Source: G958296245 sp963664035 (GTDB lineage: Bacteria > Chloroflexota > Dehalococcoidia > Lucifugimonadales > G958296245). From it: a stretch of DNA of 64,000 nucleotides. Below, in pieces: positions 49,494-57,806 of this stretch. Position numbers and translations under genes: made by a program. Each line of letters starts with the position of its first letter. Within the stretch, counting starts at the first letter, position 1. The stretch is taken from positions 868,001 to 932,000 of the forward strand of contig OY760867.2 of assembly GCA_963664035.2 (NCBI GenBank), in the 5' to 3' direction. The notes under the pieces were generated by a model that was not told where the DNA came from, searched no databases, and saw nothing but the letters and a program-made list of their open reading frames with translations.

Positions 49494-49502
49494 TGTGCTA
49501 TA
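49494..49502 (+). promoter_or_regulatory. Extended -10 promoter element (TGCTATACT)
   Basis: TGCTATACT at 49494-49502 matches an extended -10 box and would start transcription near 49510, at the beginning of the structured non-coding region. No convincing -35 box at 16-18 bp; TTGACA lies 40 bp upstream at 49453. Confidence 0.35.
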
Positions 49503-49509
49503 CTCGGCC

Positions 49510-50110
49510 CCGAGCGCGAGCTTCAGCCCTGTCCCTTGTCAGATAATCCGCTTGCCGAAGGGACAGCAGCGCGGCACCCGCGGGACGCGCCTCGGATTGG
49601 CGAACCCGACGCTGGACGCGCGCCAGAGATGTGGCGCTGATTGTGACGCTGCCAGGGGGTCCGGCCCCGCGAAGACGGACACAGCACCTTAACAACTGAA
49701 TAAGTGGCGCCGCCCAACACCGCGCGACGGGATGCCAATGGCATTCCCGATGCCATTACCCTCGCTCCCATTCGGCCTCGGGGTACGGTAGTAGCTTAAC
49801 GGCAGGCACCAGCCTGCCGGGGCCTTGAGCCCTCGCTCCCTCCCGAGAGACCGGACAGCGTTGCAGCATTGAGGGGACAGGTAAGCTCCGCTGAGCGCAT
49901 CCAGCTCTAGTCGTAGTAGCCCTCGCCGTGCGGCGGTCTGCTGAAATGCGGCCTACACGAAAGGCGACCCACCCCCGGCAGCTCGACGGGTCCCGGGGGA
50001 CCATGGGTCCGAGCGGCGCACAAAGCTCACAGCCCACTCCCCGCGGCAGAGGGGCCAGCCCCCTCTGCCGCGGGTGGAGACTCAACCCTCCCGTAGGTGG
50101 GAGACTAGGA
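49510..50110 (+). other. About 600-bp structured non-coding region, possible large RNA
   Basis: No convincing coding frame on either strand. Strong inverted repeats are spaced along it. CTGTCCCTT (49529-49537) pairs with AAGGGACAG (49558-49566). GGCAGGC and GCCTGCC enclose ACCA near 49801-49818. A 15-bp perfect hairpin joins CCCGCGGCAGAGGGG (50040-50054) to CCCCTCTGCCGCGGG (50060-50074) with loop CCAGC. It looks like a large structured RNA or the remnant of a ribozyme-type element. Signature sequences of RNase P RNA, tmRNA, SRP RNA and group II domain V were looked for and not found. Confidence 0.4.
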
Positions 50111-50179
50111 TTATCCCAACCCTTGAGGCCCGTGATATGATTCCCGCGAGTCCTATTCACGGCCCCAAGGAACGCGCCG

Positions 50180-51415
50180 ATGCGGTGTGGCTCAGCGGTC
50201 ATCGTAACGCTCCTGTCGCTCCTGCTCACCGCGGGGTGCGCATCCTCCGAGACTGCCGTCGAACCCGCGGAGCGCCCCGCCGCCGTGCCCACCGCTACCG
50301 CCACCCCGGTCTCCGCACCTGAGGAGACGGACCTCGAACCGATCGATAACATGGCGGCGGCCCGCACGGTCCCCGCCGCGGTCATGTTGCAGGACGGCAG
50401 GTTGCTGATCGTCGGTGGCGCGAACGGCCACGTGATCTACTCCTCCGCGGAGGTGTACGACCCGGCCAGCGGTAGTTGGGCCTCGGCGGGCCTGATGGCG
50501 CAACCCAGGGCCTACTTCCATACGGCGACCCGGCTCGCCAACGGCGCCGTGCTGGTCGCAGGCGGAGTCAAGGACCAGACCTTTGGCGTGCTCGACACGG
50601 CTGAGCTGTATGACCCCGCCTCCGGCACGTGGACACCGACAGGCAGCATGGTCCACCCGAGGCAGTTCCACACCGCGACGCTGCTCGAAGACGGCAGGGT
50701 GCTCGTGGTCGGCGGAAGGTCGGGCCCGCGGACCGTACTCGCGTCAGCCGAGCTATACGACCCTGCCACCGGAGAGTGGACCCTGACCGGGGGGATGCTG
50801 ATCAGGAGGGACTCCCACACGGCGACCCTGCTCGAAGACGGCAGGGTGCTCGTGGTCGGAGGGCGGAGCGACTCCAAGCTCCTCTCCTCTGCCGAGATAT
50901 ACGACCCCGCGACCGGCATGTGGTTGCCCGCCGGCGGGATGCGCTTCGGCAAGGACTTCCATACCGCCACACTGCTTCCCGACGGCAGGGTGCTCACGTC
51001 CGGCGGCAGGGGAGACAACGCCGCCGACACCACCGACACGATCCACGACTACGCCGTCGCCACCGCCGACGTGTACGACCCGGCGACGGACCGTTGGTCA
51101 TCGACCGGCGACATGAACAGCCCGCGCTCCACCCATACGGCCGTACTGCTCGCCGATGGGTTGGTGCTCGCGGTGGGAGGCGGCAACGACAAGCAGCACA
51201 TCCTCGCATCCGCCGAGGTCTACGACCCCGCCGCGGGGATATGGTCCCTGGTTAGCAGGATGGACGACGGCCGGCAGTTCCACGCCATGGCCCTTCTCGA
51301 CAACGGCCACGTCATCGTCGTGGGCGGCGCGAACGGGGCCTTCGAGACGGTCGCGTCGGTAACCGAGTACGACCCCGCCGCGGACCGCTGGTCCCCCTCC
51401 GGCCCCACCTACTGA
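50180..51415 (+). CDS. Kelch-repeat lipoprotein
   Basis: 411-aa secreted lipoprotein. Signal peptide with lipobox LLLTAGC (Cys20), a Ser/Pro/Thr-rich linker (PTATATPVSAPEE), then seven Kelch-like blades, each with HTATLLxDGRVLVVGG and SAELYDPATGxW-type strands. A six- or seven-bladed propeller anchored to the outer face of the membrane. Function unknown; such proteins usually bind carbohydrates or other proteins. Stop is three bases from the convergent moaA stop. Confidence 0.88.
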   Translation: MRCGSAVIVTLLSLLLTAGCASSETAVEPAERPAAVPTATATPVSAPEETDLEPIDNMAAARTVPAAVMLQDGRLLIVGGANGHVIYSSAEVYDPASGSWASAGLMAQPRAYFHTATRLANGAVLVAGGVKDQTFGVLDTAELYDPASGTWTPTGSMVHPRQFHTATLLEDGRVLVVGGRSGPRTVLASAELYDPATGEWTLTGGMLIRRDSHTATLLEDGRVLVVGGRSDSKLLSSAEIYDPATGMWLPAGGMRFGKDFHTATLLPDGRVLTSGGRGDNAADTTDTIHDYAVATADVYDPATDRWSSTGDMNSPRSTHTAVLLADGLVLAVGGGNDKQHILASAEVYDPAAGIWSLVSRMDDGRQFHAMALLDNGHVIVVGGANGAFETVASVTEYDPAADRWSPSGPTY

Positions 51416-51418
51416 GGG

Positions 51419-52426
51419 CTACCCCCCGATGTGGTACATCTCCACCTTCTCGCGCGGCCGCTCGGTCATCGCGGCGCGCCGCTCGGAGTACCGGTCGTCT
51501 CGAACGCCCCAGCGCCCGGATACCAGCCCCGCCAGGTCCTCGTCGGACGCCCCGGCCCTAAGCGGCCCGCGCAGGTCCATGCCCACCGAGGCGAACAGGC
51601 AGGTGTAGATCGTGCCGTCCGGCGATAGCCTCAGGCGCGTGCAGTCGCCGCAGAAGGGCTTGGTGACCGACGCGATGATGCCGATCTCGCCGCTCCCGTC
51701 CCTGTACCTGTACCGGTTCGCCACCTCGCCGCGGTAGCTGCCCTCGACCGGCTCCAGGGGCATCTCGGCGTCGATCATCGACACCATCTCGTCCGCCGGG
51801 ACCACGTCGTCCAGCTTCCAGCCGTTCAGCGTCCCTACGTCCATGTACTCGATGAACCGCACGACGTGGCCTGTGCCCTTGAAGCGGCGCGCAAGGTCAA
51901 CGACGGTGTGATCGTTGACGCCCTTCTGCACGACGGCGTTGATCTTGATGGGGGCCAGACCCGCCTTCTCGGCGGCCTCGATCCCCTCCAGCACTCGCCG
52001 CGGCCCGAAGCCGCGCCCGTTCATCCGGGCGAACACCTCCTCGTCCAGGGAATCGAGGCTGACCGTCAGCCGCCGCAGGCCGACGTCCTTCAGTGTTTGC
52101 GCCTTCGGGGCGAGCAGGTACGCGTTGGTCGTCATCGCCAGGTCGCGCACGCCGTCGACGCCGGCCAGCTGTTCAATCAGGCGCTCGACCTGGCTCCTGA
52201 CCAGCGGCTCGCCGCCCGTGACGCGCACCTTCACCGCCCCGAGCCCGACCATGATCCCAACCAGCCGCGTTATCTCCTCGAAGGTCAGCAGGTCGGCCCT
52301 GGGCAGGAACTCGTACCGGTCGCCGTATATCTCCTCCGGCATGCAGTAGGGGCAGCGGAAGTTGCACCGGTCGGTTATCGAGATGCGCAGGTCCCTGAAC
52401 GGCCTGCCGAACCTGTCAGCGGTCAT
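51419..52426 (-). CDS. moaA: GTP 3',8-cyclase
   Basis: 335-aa radical SAM enzyme of molybdenum cofactor synthesis. N-terminal cluster motif SITDRCNFRCPYC (Cys21, 25, 28), GGEPLVR, the second 4Fe-4S site VTKPFCGDCTRLRLSPDG and TCLF, and the essential C-terminal double Gly (YHIGG). Converts GTP to the first precursor of molybdopterin. Overlaps rdgB by 11 bp. Other moa genes are not in the window. Confidence 0.95.
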   Translation of the reverse strand: MTADRFGRPFRDLRISITDRCNFRCPYCMPEEIYGDRYEFLPRADLLTFEEITRLVGIMVGLGAVKVRVTGGEPLVRSQVERLIEQLAGVDGVRDLAMTTNAYLLAPKAQTLKDVGLRRLTVSLDSLDEEVFARMNGRGFGPRRVLEGIEAAEKAGLAPIKINAVVQKGVNDHTVVDLARRFKGTGHVVRFIEYMDVGTLNGWKLDDVVPADEMVSMIDAEMPLEPVEGSYRGEVANRYRYRDGSGEIGIIASVTKPFCGDCTRLRLSPDGTIYTCLFASVGMDLRGPLRAGASDEDLAGLVSGRWGVRDDRYSERRAAMTERPREKVEMYHIGG

Positions 52427-53141
52427 GGCTCACCCCGCCCGCCTGCGCAATGTCCATCCCGGAAAAGAAGTCAGCCTCCCTCAGCGCCGCCGCCGCCAGC
52501 CGGGCCGCCCTGCCCCGGTGGCTTACGGCGGCCTTCTCCTCGGGCGACAGCTCAGCCATCGTCCTGCCCACCCCAGGGAACAGGAACACCGGGTCGTAGC
52601 CGAAGCCGTTCCGACCCCTGGGCGCGTCGGCGACGACCCCCTCGCACGCCCCGGCGAACGTCCGCACGCCCCCGTCCGGGCCGGCCACCGCGATGACGCA
52701 CCGGAACCTCGCCCGCCTTCCGCCCGGGGGAGTCTCCCTGAGCTTGCCGAGCAGGAATCTCACACGCGCCGCGTCGTCGGCGTCCGGCCCGGCGTACCGC
52801 GCGGACCTGACCCCCGGCTCGCCTCCAAGGGCGTCCACCTCCAGACCGGAGTCGTCGGCCAGCGTCGTCAACCCGCTCGCCCTGGCGTACGCGGTCGCCT
52901 TCAGCACGGCGTTCTCCTCGAATGTGGCGCCCGTCTCCTCCACCTCGTCGTCCACACCCACGTCGTTCAGCGAGAGGAGCCGCATGGGGACGTCCGACAG
53001 CAGCGCGGCGAGCTCTTCCAGCTTCCCCCGGTTCCGGGTAGCCACGAGAAGCGGCTGCGTCGGCTGAGAACTGGCCGTATGCGGCGCTATGGTTATGGTA
53101 CTTTGGGCGTGAGACTGCCCAGACCAGTATACGCGTGACAT
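52416..53141 (-). CDS. rdgB: XTP/dITP diphosphatase (Ham1/RdgB)
   Basis: 241-aa house-cleaning pyrophosphatase removing ITP, XTP and dITP. Motifs: LLVATRNRGKLEELAALL, ETGATFEENAVLKATAYA, LADDSGLEVDALGGEPGVRSARYAG, GRNGFGYDPVFL and SHRGRAARL in the right order. About 30 residues precede the usual start; ATG 53141 is the only good start in frame. Overlaps moaA; preceded by the DUF2335 gene after 16 bp. Confidence 0.94.
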   Translation of the reverse strand: MSRVYWSGQSHAQSTITIAPHTASSQPTQPLLVATRNRGKLEELAALLSDVPMRLLSLNDVGVDDEVEETGATFEENAVLKATAYARASGLTTLADDSGLEVDALGGEPGVRSARYAGPDADDAARVRFLLGKLRETPPGGRRARFRCVIAVAGPDGGVRTFAGACEGVVADAPRGRNGFGYDPVFLFPGVGRTMAELSPEEKAAVSHRGRAARLAAAALREADFFSGMDIAQAGGVSHDR

Positions 53142-53157
53142 TGCAGTGCGGCTCGTC

Positions 53158-53646
53158 CTACCCCACGATCAGGTCGTTGTCCTCTACATGGATCTCGTGA
53201 ATGACTCGTTTGCGCAGACTGCCAAGCACGAATACTGCTGCAAGACCAACCAAGTCAATCCCGATCACCGCAACGGCTGCCGTCGTGGCACCCATGTAGG
53301 CCATGTACCCCGCCAACACCAAGACAGCGAGCACAACTATCAGCCCGATCCACTGACCGGTCCGAGCGAGCCTGTGGTCGGAATCGAGAGCTCTCGCCTC
53401 CATCTCCATGCGGTGGCCAGCTTGCCTTTCCACCATCGAGAGGATACGTTCTGCTCCGTTTGCTACAGCATCGTTATACTCGATAAGCTCAGCGGGTGGC
53501 GGAAGCGGCCCCGACCACCTCTGCCCACTCGTGAAGAGAACAGCTTCGTCCTCGATTGTAGGGTCGACAAGCCGGTCTGAGCTGGGATTGGCTGTGGACC
53601 GGTCAGCGGAATCGGACTGAGTAACTGGGCGCTCGTCGTCAGCCAA
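53158..53646 (-). CDS. DUF2335 family membrane protein
   Basis: 162-aa protein. Conserved RWSGPLPPPAELIEYNDAV and GAERILSMVERQAGHRMEME blocks are followed by two membrane helices (WIGLIVVLAVLVLAGYMAYM and AVAVIGIDLVGLAAVFVLG). This is the DUF2335 layout, a helical cytosolic domain attached to two helices. No known function. TTG start three bases after the preceding stop, so it is coupled to the 81-aa gene upstream. Confidence 0.8.
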   Translation of the reverse strand: MADDERPVTQSDSADRSTANPSSDRLVDPTIEDEAVLFTSGQRWSGPLPPPAELIEYNDAVANGAERILSMVERQAGHRMEMEARALDSDHRLARTGQWIGLIVVLAVLVLAGYMAYMGATTAAVAVIGIDLVGLAAVFVLGSLRKRVIHEIHVEDNDLIVG

Positions 53647-53649
53647 TCT

Positions 53650-53895
53650 TCAGGTCGCCTCTTGGCGGTGGTCCGGACTCCCATTTGACGTCTGATTGCC
53701 CAAGGCCGTCGTCAGGTCATCGCCTACGGCTTTCCAGTCCATCCAGAGAGCGTACTGGTCGGCAACGCCAGGTGGGAGAACTCTCGTGGGGACGTTCAAT
53801 GACCCCGTAAAGTCAAAGATGCGCGCAATGCCATCCCAATAGGGCCTTCGCAGACTACGCCCGACGAGTATCCTGCGTCTTGTCCTTACTGCCAT
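53650..53895 (-). CDS. Small protein paired with the DUF2335 gene
   Basis: 81-aa protein: a basic start (MAVRTRRRILVGRSLRRPYW), then DGIARIFDFTGSLNVPTRV and ALWMDWKAVGDDLTTALG, a pattern I recall in short proteins encoded next to DUF2335 genes. The frame stays open far upstream, but only as the antisense shadow of transketolase; ATG 53895 is the sensible start. Three bases separate it from the DUF2335 start. Function unknown. Confidence 0.65.
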   Translation of the reverse strand: MAVRTRRRILVGRSLRRPYWDGIARIFDFTGSLNVPTRVLPPGVADQYALWMDWKAVGDDLTTALGNQTSNGSPDHRQEAT

Positions 53896-53968
53896 ATCCC
53901 ATACCAACGGAAGCCGAATTGCCTGACCAATACTAACATATACGGCAGGGCACGGCAGGCAGCCTCTC

Positions 53969-53997
53969 TTGATACCCGACACGCCTACAACTAGAAT
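53969..53997 (+). promoter_or_regulatory. Sigma-70-type promoter for transketolase
   Basis: TTGATA (53969-53974), 17-bp spacer, TAGAAT (53992-53997), 27 bp upstream of the tkt start. Good consensus match in the divergent region between the DUF2335 pair and tkt. Confidence 0.65.
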
Positions 53998-54024
53998 GAG
54001 CTCTGCCTGACATGGGGGAGGAGC

Positions 54025-55869
54025 ATGAACGACGCTGATCTGTGGCGCGAGCTGGGACAGCAGCTGCGGGTGGACTCGGTGCGGTCGAGCGCCGTAGCCG
54101 GGTCGGGGCACCCGACCTCCTCCATGTCGGCCGCCGACCTGGTGGCGGTGCTGGCCTCGAAGTACCTCCGCTACGACTTCGACAACCCAGAAGATCCCAA
54201 CAACGACCACCTGATCTTCTCCAAGGGCCACGCCTCGCCGCTGCTGTACTCGCTGTACAAGGCGGCTGGCGCCATCACCGACGACGAGCTGCTGACCTTC
54301 CGCAAGTTCGGCAGCAGGCTCCAGGGGCACCCCACGCCCGCCATCGACTGGGTCGACGTGGCCACGGGGTCGCTGGGCCAGGGGCTGCCCATAGGCGTGG
54401 GCGTCGCGCTGGCCGGCAAGCGGCTGGACAGGCTGCCGTACCGCGTCTGGGTACTGTGCGGCGACAGCGAGATGGCCGAAGGCTCCATGTGGGAGGCGGT
54501 CCAATACGCCGGCTTCGCGGGGCTGGACAACCTGACGGCGATCATAGACGTGAACCGGCTGGGCCAGCGCGGGGAGACGATGGCCGGCGGCGACACCGGC
54601 TACTACGCCGACCGCGCGCGGGCCTTCGGCTGGAATGCCATCGAGATCGACGGCCACGACGTATGCCGGATCGACGCCGCCTACGCCGAGGCAATCGCCA
54701 CCGAGGGCGTGCCGACCGTCATCGTGGCCCGCACCCTGAAGGGCAAGGGCGTGGCCGCGGTGGAGGACGTGGACGGCGCCCACGGCAAGGCGCTGCCCGA
54801 CCCGGAGCAGGCCATAGCCGAGCTGGGCGGCCCCCGCTCGATATCCATCGAGGTCAAGCCCCCCGGCAGCGGCGGCGCGCCGAACGCCTACCCGCTGAGA
54901 AGCACGCCGCGCCCGGCCTACCGGAAGGGCGACGAGGTCGCCACCCGCCGCGCCTACGGCGACGCGCTGGCGGCGCTGGGCTACGAGCGCGGCAACGTCG
55001 TGGCCGTGGACGGCGAGGTGAACAACTCGACCTACACCGACGCCTTCGCCGACGCGCACCCCGACCGCTACGTGGAGATGTACATAGCCGAGCAGCAGAT
55101 GGTCGCGGCCGCCGTGGGCCTCCAGGTGCGGGGCTGGGTACCGTTCGCCTCGACCTTCGCGGCCTTCTTCGCGCGGGCGTACGACTTCATCAGGATGGCC
55201 GCGATCAGCCGCGCGGACCTTCGCCTCGTCGGCTCCCACGCAGGCGTCTCCATAGGCGAGGATGGGCCGTCGCAGATGGGGTTGGAGGACATCGCCGCGA
55301 TGCGGGCCGTGTACGGCAGCACCGTGCTCTACCCATCCGACGCCAACCAGGCGGCCAAGCTGGTCCCCCAGATGGCCGACCGGAAGGGCATCGTCTACAT
55401 GCGGACGACGCGGGAGCCCCTGCCCGTCCTCTACGGACCGGACGAGGAGTTCGCCATCGGCGGCAGCCACGTCGCCCGCTCCTCGGACGCCGACGCGGTG
55501 ACCATAGTGGCGGCGGGCATCACCGTACACGAGGCGCTCAAGGCCGCCTACGCCCTGGCGGAAGAGGGCATCGGCGCGCGCGTCATCGACCTCTACTCCA
55601 TAAAGCCCATCGACGCGGCGACCCTGGAGGCCGCAGCCGCCGACACCGGGCTGGTCGTCACCGTCGAGGACCACTGGCGCGAGGGGGGACTCGGGGAAGC
55701 CGTGCTCAGCGTCTTCGCGGAGTCGGGCGAGAGGCCGCGAATCAGGGTGCTCGCGGTGCGGGGCATGCCGGGATCCGGCACGCCGTCCGAGCTCCTGGGC
55801 GCCGCCGGCATCGACGCCGCCCACATAGCCGAGGCCGCGCGCGGCCTCGTTGCCGGGCGTTCCTCCTGA
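54025..55869 (+). CDS. tkt: Transketolase
   Basis: 614-aa single-chain transketolase of the pentose phosphate pathway. Thiamine diphosphate domain with SVRSSAVAGSGHPTSSMSAA, FSKGHASPLLYSLY, GSLGQGLPIGVG and the GDSEMAEGS...IIDVNRLGQ cofactor motif. The pyrimidine-binding domain has MYIAEQQMVAAAVGLQVRGW and SIGEDGPSQMGLED, and the C-terminal domain has VTVEDHWREGGLGEAV. Shorter than the 660-aa enterobacterial enzymes, similar to archaeal-type fused forms. GGGGGAGGAGC ribosome site. Confidence 0.93.
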   Translation: MNDADLWRELGQQLRVDSVRSSAVAGSGHPTSSMSAADLVAVLASKYLRYDFDNPEDPNNDHLIFSKGHASPLLYSLYKAAGAITDDELLTFRKFGSRLQGHPTPAIDWVDVATGSLGQGLPIGVGVALAGKRLDRLPYRVWVLCGDSEMAEGSMWEAVQYAGFAGLDNLTAIIDVNRLGQRGETMAGGDTGYYADRARAFGWNAIEIDGHDVCRIDAAYAEAIATEGVPTVIVARTLKGKGVAAVEDVDGAHGKALPDPEQAIAELGGPRSISIEVKPPGSGGAPNAYPLRSTPRPAYRKGDEVATRRAYGDALAALGYERGNVVAVDGEVNNSTYTDAFADAHPDRYVEMYIAEQQMVAAAVGLQVRGWVPFASTFAAFFARAYDFIRMAAISRADLRLVGSHAGVSIGEDGPSQMGLEDIAAMRAVYGSTVLYPSDANQAAKLVPQMADRKGIVYMRTTREPLPVLYGPDEEFAIGGSHVARSSDADAVTIVAAGITVHEALKAAYALAEEGIGARVIDLYSIKPIDAATLEAAAADTGLVVTVEDHWREGGLGEAVLSVFAESGERPRIRVLAVRGMPGSGTPSELLGAAGIDAAHIAEAARGLVAGRSS

Positions 55870-55899
55870 CGCGGGCAGCGGCCCCGCCCCGCTTCGAGG

Positions 55900-55908
55900 T
55901 GGTATAGT
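55900..55908 (+). promoter_or_regulatory. Extended -10 promoter for the PspA module
   Basis: TGGTATAGT (55900-55908) is an extended -10 box about 48 bp upstream of the first small membrane gene. No clear -35 and no sigma-54 box (GG-N10-GC type) as used for psp genes in enterobacteria. Confidence 0.4.
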
Positions 55909-55956
55909 AAGCAGTGGACGTTTCACTCTGCCTGCGGGCCATCAGGAGTTAAAGGA

Positions 55957-56160
55957 ATGGGTAAGCTCGGCGGCTTCGGAATGATCGTGGTGGGAGTGTT
56001 CCTGGTCCTACTGGGCTGGCTCGTACAGTCCGCGATAGTCGAGTGGCTGCTCGACATCATCGGGGTCGTGATCATCATAGGCGGGGCTATCGTCGGAATC
56101 ATAGGTATCGTGAAGCTGTTCAGCGGCGGCGGCAGCGGCGGCGGTTCGTACGACTACTAG
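55957..56160 (+). CDS. Small two-helix membrane protein upstream of pspA
   Basis: 67-aa protein: two hydrophobic helices (MIVVGVFLVLLGWLVQSAIV and IIGVVIIIGGAIVGIIGIV) and a Gly/Ser-rich tail ending SYDY. Probably an inner-membrane partner of PspA, similar in position to PspB/C or other small membrane adaptors, but not homologous by eye. AGGAGTTAAAGGA precedes the ATG; 31 bp upstream of pspA. Confidence 0.7.
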   Translation: MGKLGGFGMIVVGVFLVLLGWLVQSAIVEWLLDIIGVVIIIGGAIVGIIGIVKLFSGGGSGGGSYDY

Positions 56161-56191
56161 GCCGCCGAATACAAACTCTGGGAGACGCACC

Positions 56192-56917
56192 ATGGGAATG
56201 ATGTCCAGGATGGCGACCGTAGTAAAGTCGAAGATGAACCGCATCCTCGACAACGCCGAGGACCCTAGGGAGACCCTCGACTACTCCTACGAGAAGCAGC
56301 TCGAGCTCCTGCGGAACGTCAAGCGGGGCGTGGTCGAGATGGTCACGGCGAAGAGGCGGCTGGAGCTGCAGGCGTCGAAGGTCCAGGCCAACCTTTCCAA
56401 GCTCGACTCGCAGGCCCGGCAGGCCCTGGAGGCGGGGCGCGAGGACCTCGCCCGCCTCGCCCTCGAGCGCAAGCAGGCGGCGGTGATGGAGTTGCAGGGG
56501 CTCGACCAGCAGATCGCCGACATGGAGGTGGAGCAGGAGAAGCTCACCAACTCCGAGAAGCGGCTGCAGGCCAAGGTGCAGGCGTTCCGCACCAAGAAAG
56601 AGGTCATCAAGGCGCAGTACAACGCGGCGCAGGCCCAGGTCCGCATCGGCTCGGCGCTCTCGGGCGTGTCGGAGGAGATGGGCGACGTATCCCTCGCCAT
56701 CGAGCGGGCGGAGAACAAGACGGAGAACATGCGGGCGCGCGCCGGCGCGATCGACGAGCTTGCCGCGGCGGGGGTGCTCGACGACCCCGTGGGCGGCAGC
56801 AAGGACGACATCACCCGCGAGCTCGAAAAGCTCACCGCGTCCACCAACGTCGAGGCGGAGCTGGCGGCCCTCAAAGCCGGCACTGCGAAGAAGTCCCTTC
56901 CCGGAGGCCAGTCATGA
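56192..56917 (+). CDS. pspA: PspA/IM30 family protein
   Basis: 241-aa membrane-stress protein. Nearly all alpha-helical coiled coil: amphipathic start MGMMSRMATVVKSKMNRILD, EDPRETLDYSYEKQLELLRNVKRGVVEM, then long Glu/Lys/Gln-rich helices and a final ITRELEKLTA segment. PspA/IM30 proteins are ESCRT-III-like and stabilise the inner membrane. ATGA overlap with pspAA. Regulation by a classical PspF is not suggested by the upstream sequence. Confidence 0.93.
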   Translation: MGMMSRMATVVKSKMNRILDNAEDPRETLDYSYEKQLELLRNVKRGVVEMVTAKRRLELQASKVQANLSKLDSQARQALEAGREDLARLALERKQAAVMELQGLDQQIADMEVEQEKLTNSEKRLQAKVQAFRTKKEVIKAQYNAAQAQVRIGSALSGVSEEMGDVSLAIERAENKTENMRARAGAIDELAAAGVLDDPVGGSKDDITRELEKLTASTNVEAELAALKAGTAKKSLPGGQS

Positions 56918-57192
56918 TCGTACGAATCCTGACGGAGGGCCAGTTCAACCTCCCCGGCGCCTACGTCGACGAGCTCAACGATATCGACAACAGGCTCGTG
57001 GAGGTCGTCGAGAACGACGACGCCGAGCGGTTCCCCGTGGTGCTCAAGGCCATGCTCGACCTCGTGCGGCAGAACGGCACGCCCGTGCCGGTCGACGAGC
57101 TCGTCGAGTCCGACCTCGTCCTCCCCGAGCCCGACATCACCCTCCAGGAGGCCGAGGATATCTTCACCGGCGAGGGCCTGTTGCCGGACTAG
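56914..57192 (+). CDS. PspA-associated protein PspAA
   Basis: 92-aa protein: MIVRILTEGQFNLPGAYVDE, LNDIDNRLVEVVENDDAERF and PEPDITLQEAEDIFTGEGLLPD are typical of the PspAA domain found next to PspA in many Gram-positive and Chloroflexota genomes. Overlaps pspA by four bases; no known enzymatic activity. Its stop overlaps that of a convergent antitoxin gene. Confidence 0.88.
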   Translation: MIVRILTEGQFNLPGAYVDELNDIDNRLVEVVENDDAERFPVVLKAMLDLVRQNGTPVPVDELVESDLVLPEPDITLQEAEDIFTGEGLLPD

Positions 57193-57434
57193 GGCCGCGG
57201 GTCGCCGTATATCAGTTCGCGCAGGTCCTGCCATGAGTACGACTCCAACGGGTCGCGGGCGGCCGGGTCTCCCACGCTCAGGTCGGGCAGCCGGCATGGC
57301 GTACGCCCCGTATCGTCCGACAGGACCCGCCTGAGCCCCTCTTCCACCAGCGCGCACAGCGGGAGGCCGCTCTCCTTGGCGCGACGCTCGGCACGGGCGA
57401 ACAGCTCGTCATCGATGTCCAAGGTAGTCTTCAT
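57189..57434 (-). CDS. Orphan VapB-type antitoxin
   Basis: 81-aa protein: MKTTLDIDDELFARAERRAKESGLPLCALVEEGLRRVL is the VapB ribbon-helix-helix start; the tail LESYSWQDLRELIYGD would be toxin-binding. No PIN toxin lies downstream, where the convergent pspAA gene ends four bases inside. Orphan by gene loss, or partner of a distant toxin. ATG 57434 chosen on family grounds; an inverted repeat just upstream is the probable operator. Confidence 0.78.
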   Translation of the reverse strand: MKTTLDIDDELFARAERRAKESGLPLCALVEEGLRRVLSDDTGRTPCRLPDLSVGDPAARDPLESYSWQDLRELIYGDPRP

Positions 57435-57447
57435 ATACCCGTACTGC

Positions 57448-57465
57448 CCATACATGAGAGTATGG
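57448..57465. promoter_or_regulatory. Inverted repeat upstream of the orphan VapB (candidate operator)
   Basis: CCATAC (57448-57453) and GTATGG (57460-57465) with a 6-bp spacer, 14 bp upstream of the antitoxin ATG; TTGACC (57463-57468 on the minus strand) could be its -35 box. Autorepression site inferred from the family. Confidence 0.45.
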
Positions 57466-57507
57466 TCAAGCCATAATGCAAACCCAAGCAGGCTGGATTC
57501 CTGTAAT

Positions 57508-57747
57508 ATGTCTCCATTGGAAGACTGCCTAGGGCGCACCAGGCTGCGGATGATTCTCATAACCGGAGCGGTCATGGCCGGACTGTGGATACTACTCACT
57601 TTCGTATTCCCGGCAGGCGAGAGCCCTGAGACTCCCAGGACGAACTCGGATTACTCAGAGGCAGAGGGCAGGTGTATCAATGGCAGTCCCACAATGTATA
57701 TTCCCATAATGTATATGCTGGAGTGCGTGATGGAGGACTCGGAATGA
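57508..57747 (+). CDS. Small membrane protein with UGA before a second hydrophobic helix
   Basis: 79-aa frame from ATG 57508: one helix (MILITGAVMAGLWILLTFVF), then a polar, Ser/Glu-rich segment ending MYMLECVMEDSE at a TGA (57745-57747). In the same frame the next 19 codons encode another helix (IGIVLAAFIVLLAIQAGGM) and end at TAA 57805-57807, which overlaps the ATG of the next gene as TAATG. Either a nonsense mutation, a recoded UGA or coincidence. Function unknown. Confidence 0.5.
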   Translation: MSPLEDCLGRTRLRMILITGAVMAGLWILLTFVFPAGESPETPRTNSDYSEAEGRCINGSPTMYIPIMYMLECVMEDSE

Positions 57748-57806
57748 ATCGGCATAGTCCTGGCCGCGTTCATAGTATTATTGGCCATACAGGCCGGGGG
57801 TATGTA

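Noticed and set aside
49510..50110. RNase P RNA, tmRNA, SRP RNA or group II intron
   Set aside because: The diagnostic sequences (GAAAGTCCGG, tRNA-like end with CCA, GGAAGGAAGCAGCC, domain V GAGCCG...) were looked for on both strands and not found.
53896..55926. Very long minus-strand frame opposite transketolase
   Set aside because: It lies antisense to a well-supported enzyme and reflects high GC at third positions; only the part below 53895 has its own start and coding character.
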